Shown: positions 52,099-53,887 of the stretch, piece after piece
Layout of the letters: every line of letters begins with the position of its first letter
Numbering within the stretch: the first letter of the stretch is position 1
From: Lachnospiraceae bacterium
GTDB taxonomy: Bacteria; Bacillota; Clostridia; Lachnospirales; Lachnospiraceae
Direction: 5' to 3'
DNA: 53,887 bases
Assembly (NCBI GenBank): GCA_022799755.1
Contig: JAAWOU010000015.1
Span: forward strand, 1-53,887
The notes under the pieces: generated by a model
What the model saw: only the letters and a program-made list of their open reading frames with translations
What the model was told of the DNA's origin: nothing
Databases searched by the model: none
Translations under genes and position numbers: made by a program

Positions 52099-52409
52099 TG
52101 ACTACATAAAGGACATCCGCCCCCTTGGTCCGAATCCGGCGTGGTAACAGCCCTCAACAGCTTCACGGCCTGCTCTCTGCCAGCCTCGCTGAGCCGATAA
52201 TGGGTCCATTTGCCCTCCTGCCGGCTGATCACAAGCCCGGAATCGCACAGAATCTTCATGTGATAGGATAAGCCAGACTGTGTCAACTCCATCGGTTCCT
52301 GCAAAACACAGGCGCATTTTTCGCCGCTTCGCAATTGGTCCAGAATAGCAAGCCGTTTGGGATCACACAGGGCTTTGAATACCTTTGCGCATTTTTGATA
52401 GGAATCCAC
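52095..52409 (-). CDS. ArsR-family metal-responsive repressor
   Basis: A 104-residue winged-helix repressor. The helix-turn-helix core is LTQSGLSYHMKILCDSGLV with the wing REGKWTHY-like (RQEGKWTHYRL). Cys residues in KCACVLQEP, in the alpha-3/alpha-4 region, resemble the ELCVCDL metal-binding box, and the C-terminus ends GGCPLCSQ, giving a second Cys pair. Metal or arsenite binding would release it from DNA. It is encoded 90 bases upstream of the permease and probably represses both transcription units through the two matching dyads. Confidence 0.9.
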   Translation of the reverse strand: MDSYQKCAKVFKALCDPKRLAILDQLRSGEKCACVLQEPMELTQSGLSYHMKILCDSGLVISRQEGKWTHYRLSEAGREQAVKLLRAVTTPDSDQGGGCPLCSQ

Positions 52410-52422
52410 ACCTTCACCTCAA

Positions 52423-52473
52423 ATCAAGTTTTCTTGATATGACCAGTTTATGCGGTGGTGTTCCATTTGTCAA
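52423..52473 (-). promoter_or_regulatory. Promoter and operator of the arsR-like gene
   Basis: On the minus strand TTGACA (52468-52473), 17-base spacer, TAAACT (52445-52450). Just downstream at the expected start site lies the dyad ATCAAG-TTTT-CTTGAT (52423-52438). The ATCAA/TTGAT core is shared with the permease operator, which fits autoregulation. Confidence 0.72.
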
Positions 52474-52554
52474 TAGGTCTCTGTTCGTTTTCCGACAGAT
52501 TTCCCGAAAAGATAATGTTTTCGAAAAGTATTTAAAAATATTTTGAAATACTCA

Positions 52555-52583
52555 TTGACATCTAAGATGAATACCGTTATAAT
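52555..52583 (+). promoter_or_regulatory. Consensus promoter of the SdpR/SdpI-like pair
   Basis: TTGACA (52555-52560), 17-base spacer, TATAAT (52578-52583): a full consensus sigma-A promoter. Downstream CTATTT (52585-52590) and AAATAG (52603-52608) form an inverted repeat that could be the autoregulatory operator. Confidence 0.85.
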
Positions 52584-52627
52584 TCTATTTAAACAATTCT
52601 TGAAATAGAGAGGTGGTGGAAGAACAA

Positions 52628-52897
52628 TTGGCAGTAAGCGAAATATTAGCAGCCTTGGCTGATGAAACCCGCAGAAAGATTTTGCAGAAGTTAAAGGAGG
52701 GTAACATAAATTCCGGTGATTTGGCAAATGCACTGGATATGACGCCGCAGGCATTATCATATCATCTGTCAAAGCTAAAAAAGGCAGACCTGATCTATGA
52801 AACAAAATACAAAAACTTTATTTATTATGAACTGAACCTATCAATCCTGGACGAGGCAGTCATGTGGATAAACAATCTACGAGGAGGTCAATCATGA
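52628..52897 (+). CDS. SdpR-type ArsR-family autorepressor
   Basis: A small winged-helix protein (89 residues from the TTG at 52628; a GTG at 52613 gives 94). The core ILAALADETRRKILQKL and the recognition helix TPQALSYHLSKLKKADLI mark the SdpR/YczG branch of ArsR proteins, without metal-binding Cys. I prefer the TTG because AGGTGG is 11 bases upstream, while the GTG lies inside the ribosome site. Its stop overlaps the next start (ATGA), so it is coupled to the SdpI-like gene. In Bacillus SdpR represses the pair until SdpI sequesters it at the membrane. Confidence 0.88.
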   Translation: MAVSEILAALADETRRKILQKLKEGNINSGDLANALDMTPQALSYHLSKLKKADLIYETKYKNFIYYELNLSILDEAVMWINNLRGGQS

Positions 52898-53550
52898 AAA
52901 CGAAAAAAATGGTGTTTTATGGGCTGATGTTTCTGCCGCTGATAAGCGCTTTGATTGCTTTACAGTTTTTACCGGAGCAAATCCCCGCTCACTATGGTCT
53001 GAACAATCAGGTAACGCGTTGGGGCAGTAAATATGAGGTGCTTTTGATTCCCATTGTCACAGCCCTGATGGGTTACTTTTTTCTGGGAATTGCAAAGCTT
53101 GCTGCAAAACAGGAAGAGAACGGAAACAATAACGAGAATGTCTGTATGACTGCAGGTATTGTTACGCTGATTCTTTTTAACGCTATGACAGGGTACACTT
53201 TATACTCCGGTTTTCATAAGATTGAAAACCTGTCCTCCAATCAATTCGATGTGAATCAATTATTGTGCGGCATTTTAGGTATCGCTATGATTATCATAGG
53301 GAATATAATGCCAAAGTTACGGATGAACGCGGTGACCGGATTGAGAACCAAGTGGAGCATGAAGAATGAAACGACATGGAAGAAAAGCCAGCGTTTTGGC
53401 GGAATCTCCTACATGATCGGAGGTGTTGTTATCGTCGTAGTATGCTTCTTAGTTCAAGGCATTTACTGCCTGCTGTCAACGTTAGGTGTAATTGCGGTTC
53501 TTCTGGTGATTGCCGTTTTCTATACTTATAAGATAGCGCAGGCTTACTGA
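52894..53550 (+). CDS. SdpI/YhfL-family membrane protein
   Basis: A 218-residue protein with about six membrane spans. The N-terminal DUF1648 part has LPEQIPAHYGLNNQVTRWGSK, and the SdpI part has the motif PKLRMNAVTGLRTKWSMKNETTWKKSQRFGG. In Bacillus SdpI is the immunity protein against the SdpC toxin and also the signal receptor for SdpR. No toxin gene is visible here, so it may be an orphan immunity or signalling pair. The ATG has GGAGG 8 bases upstream. Confidence 0.9.
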   Translation: MKTKKMVFYGLMFLPLISALIALQFLPEQIPAHYGLNNQVTRWGSKYEVLLIPIVTALMGYFFLGIAKLAAKQEENGNNNENVCMTAGIVTLILFNAMTGYTLYSGFHKIENLSSNQFDVNQLLCGILGIAMIIIGNIMPKLRMNAVTGLRTKWSMKNETTWKKSQRFGGISYMIGGVVIVVVCFLVQGIYCLLSTLGVIAVLLVIAVFYTYKIAQAY

Positions 53551-53588
53551 GCAATGGGGCAAGCGAAAAAACAATGATCACATTTTGC

Positions 53589-53617
53589 TTGACTTTCCTC
53601 ATAGTGTTTGATATACT
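53589..53617 (+). promoter_or_regulatory. Promoter upstream of the Nim-like gene
   Basis: TTGACT (53589-53594), 17-base spacer, TATACT (53612-53617). It gives a leader of about 90 bases that contains the long hairpin at 53637-53697. Confidence 0.7.
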
Positions 53618-53636
53618 TTCTCCATTACCGCCGGGT

Positions 53637-53697
53637 AAACGCTTATAACCATTCCAGTAGGCCATTGAAGGAATGGGAGATAGGCGTTTTATTTTTT
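53637..53697 (+). terminator. Long terminator-like hairpin in the leader of the Nim-like gene
   Basis: Outer stem AAACGCTTAT / ATAGGCGTTT (10 bp, one G-U), small internal loop, inner stem CCATTCC / GGAATGG (7 bp), 14-base loop, then TATTTTTT. It ends 16 bases before the Nim-like start. It is either the terminator of the SdpI transcript or an attenuator for the downstream gene. Confidence 0.75.
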
Positions 53698-53712
53698 GAG
53701 TGAGGTGCTGAT

Positions 53713-53887
53713 ATGTTTCGAGAAATGCGAAGAAAACGGCAGGCGTTGTCCGAGGAAGAAATTGCTTCCGTTCTATATAGAGGAACATCCGGGGTTCTGG
53801 CGTTATCGGGCGATGACAATTATCCTTATGCCGTTCCTATCAGTTATGTATATGATGGGGAGAAAATCTATTTTCACTGTGCCAAAA
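53713..53887 (+). CDS. Nim-like pyridoxamine 5'-phosphate oxidase-family flavoprotein, N-terminal part
   Basis: The first 58 codons of a gene cut by the window edge. The sequence MFREMRRKRQALSEEEIASVL followed by SGVLALSGDDNYPYAVPISYVYDGEKIYFHCA matches the N-terminus of the FMN-binding split-barrel proteins of the NimA/PPOX type, which reduce or inactivate nitro-compounds or bind flavin. The ATG has TGAGGTG 6 bases upstream. Family is clear from this part; specificity is not. Confidence 0.85.
   Translation, partial: MFREMRRKRQALSEEEIASVLYRGTSGVLALSGDDNYPYAVPISYVYDGEKIYFHCAK

Noticed and set aside
1..53887. CRISPR array, prophage module or complete insertion sequence
   Set aside because: No regularly spaced repeats, cas genes, capsid or terminase genes, or intact transposase were found; the only mobile trace is the integrase fragment at 16.9 kb.

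Overview
The window reads as a chromosomal segment of an anaerobic, endospore-forming Firmicute of the Lachnospiraceae/Clostridia type. The basis is the order HU - S4 protein (rqcP/yabO) - yabP - yabQ - divIC - spoIIE - tilS - hpt - ftsH, which matches the Bacillus/Clostridium sporulation-division cluster, together with a CotS-like protein, SpoIIE, many Lachnospiraceae-style lipoproteins and signal-anchored proteins, and clear sigma-A promoters and Shine-Dalgarno sites. About 46 protein genes, two tRNA genes and a set of promoters, operators and terminators can be supported. No rRNA, CRISPR array or intact insertion sequence was seen.

Layout. 1-9.7 kb: a carbohydrate locus on the minus strand. 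Two Lpl/Ytc-type ABC permeases and a large solute-binding lipoprotein are followed by two enzymes without signal peptides, a GH116 glucosylceramidase-like beta-glycosidase and a GH38 alpha-mannosidase cut by the window edge. A divergent GntR/LacI-type regulator sits opposite. 9.8-17 kb: a GH8 exo-oligoxylanase, an unknown two-span membrane protein, an ABC exporter, a methyltransferase, an XRE regulator, an SGNH hydrolase, and a tyrosine-recombinase remnant abutting tRNA-Leu and tRNA-Tyr. 17.3-22.5 kb: a five-gene operon of secreted FG-GAP-like protein, response regulator, sensor kinase, membrane-anchored unknown protein and cell-wall amidase. 22.8-24.2 kb: a MATE transporter. 24.4-31.6 kb: the conserved ftsH-to-HU cluster. 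31.9-40.4 kb: PEGA lipoprotein, CotS-like protein, CCA transferase, HAD phosphatase, membrane-anchored foldase and M3 peptidase. 40.6-46.9 kb: an unknown membrane protein, pyroglutamyl peptidase, a PepSY lipoprotein, a 2-isopropylmalate synthase fused to an AraC-type DNA-binding domain, and a GNAT protein. 47.2-50.5 kb: Kef-type antiporter, PRPP synthetase, sugar O-acetyltransferase. 50.6-53.9 kb: an ArsR/ArsP-like cassette with thioredoxin-like protein, an SdpR/SdpI-like pair and the start of a Nim-like flavoprotein.

How genes work together. The first locus looks like import of oligosaccharides followed by cytoplasmic hydrolysis, controlled by the divergent regulator. The 17-22 kb operon couples a secreted protein and a two-component system to a wall hydrolase. 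spoIIE has a TTGACA/TATAAT promoter with a 21-bp spacer and Spo0A-box-like sequences, the arrangement known for Spo0A-activated promoters, yet the encoded SpoIIE lacks the usual membrane domain. The most unusual single gene is the LeuA-AraC fusion at 43.8-45.8 kb: a leucine-biosynthesis enzyme, normally feedback-controlled by leucine, carrying its own DNA-binding domain.
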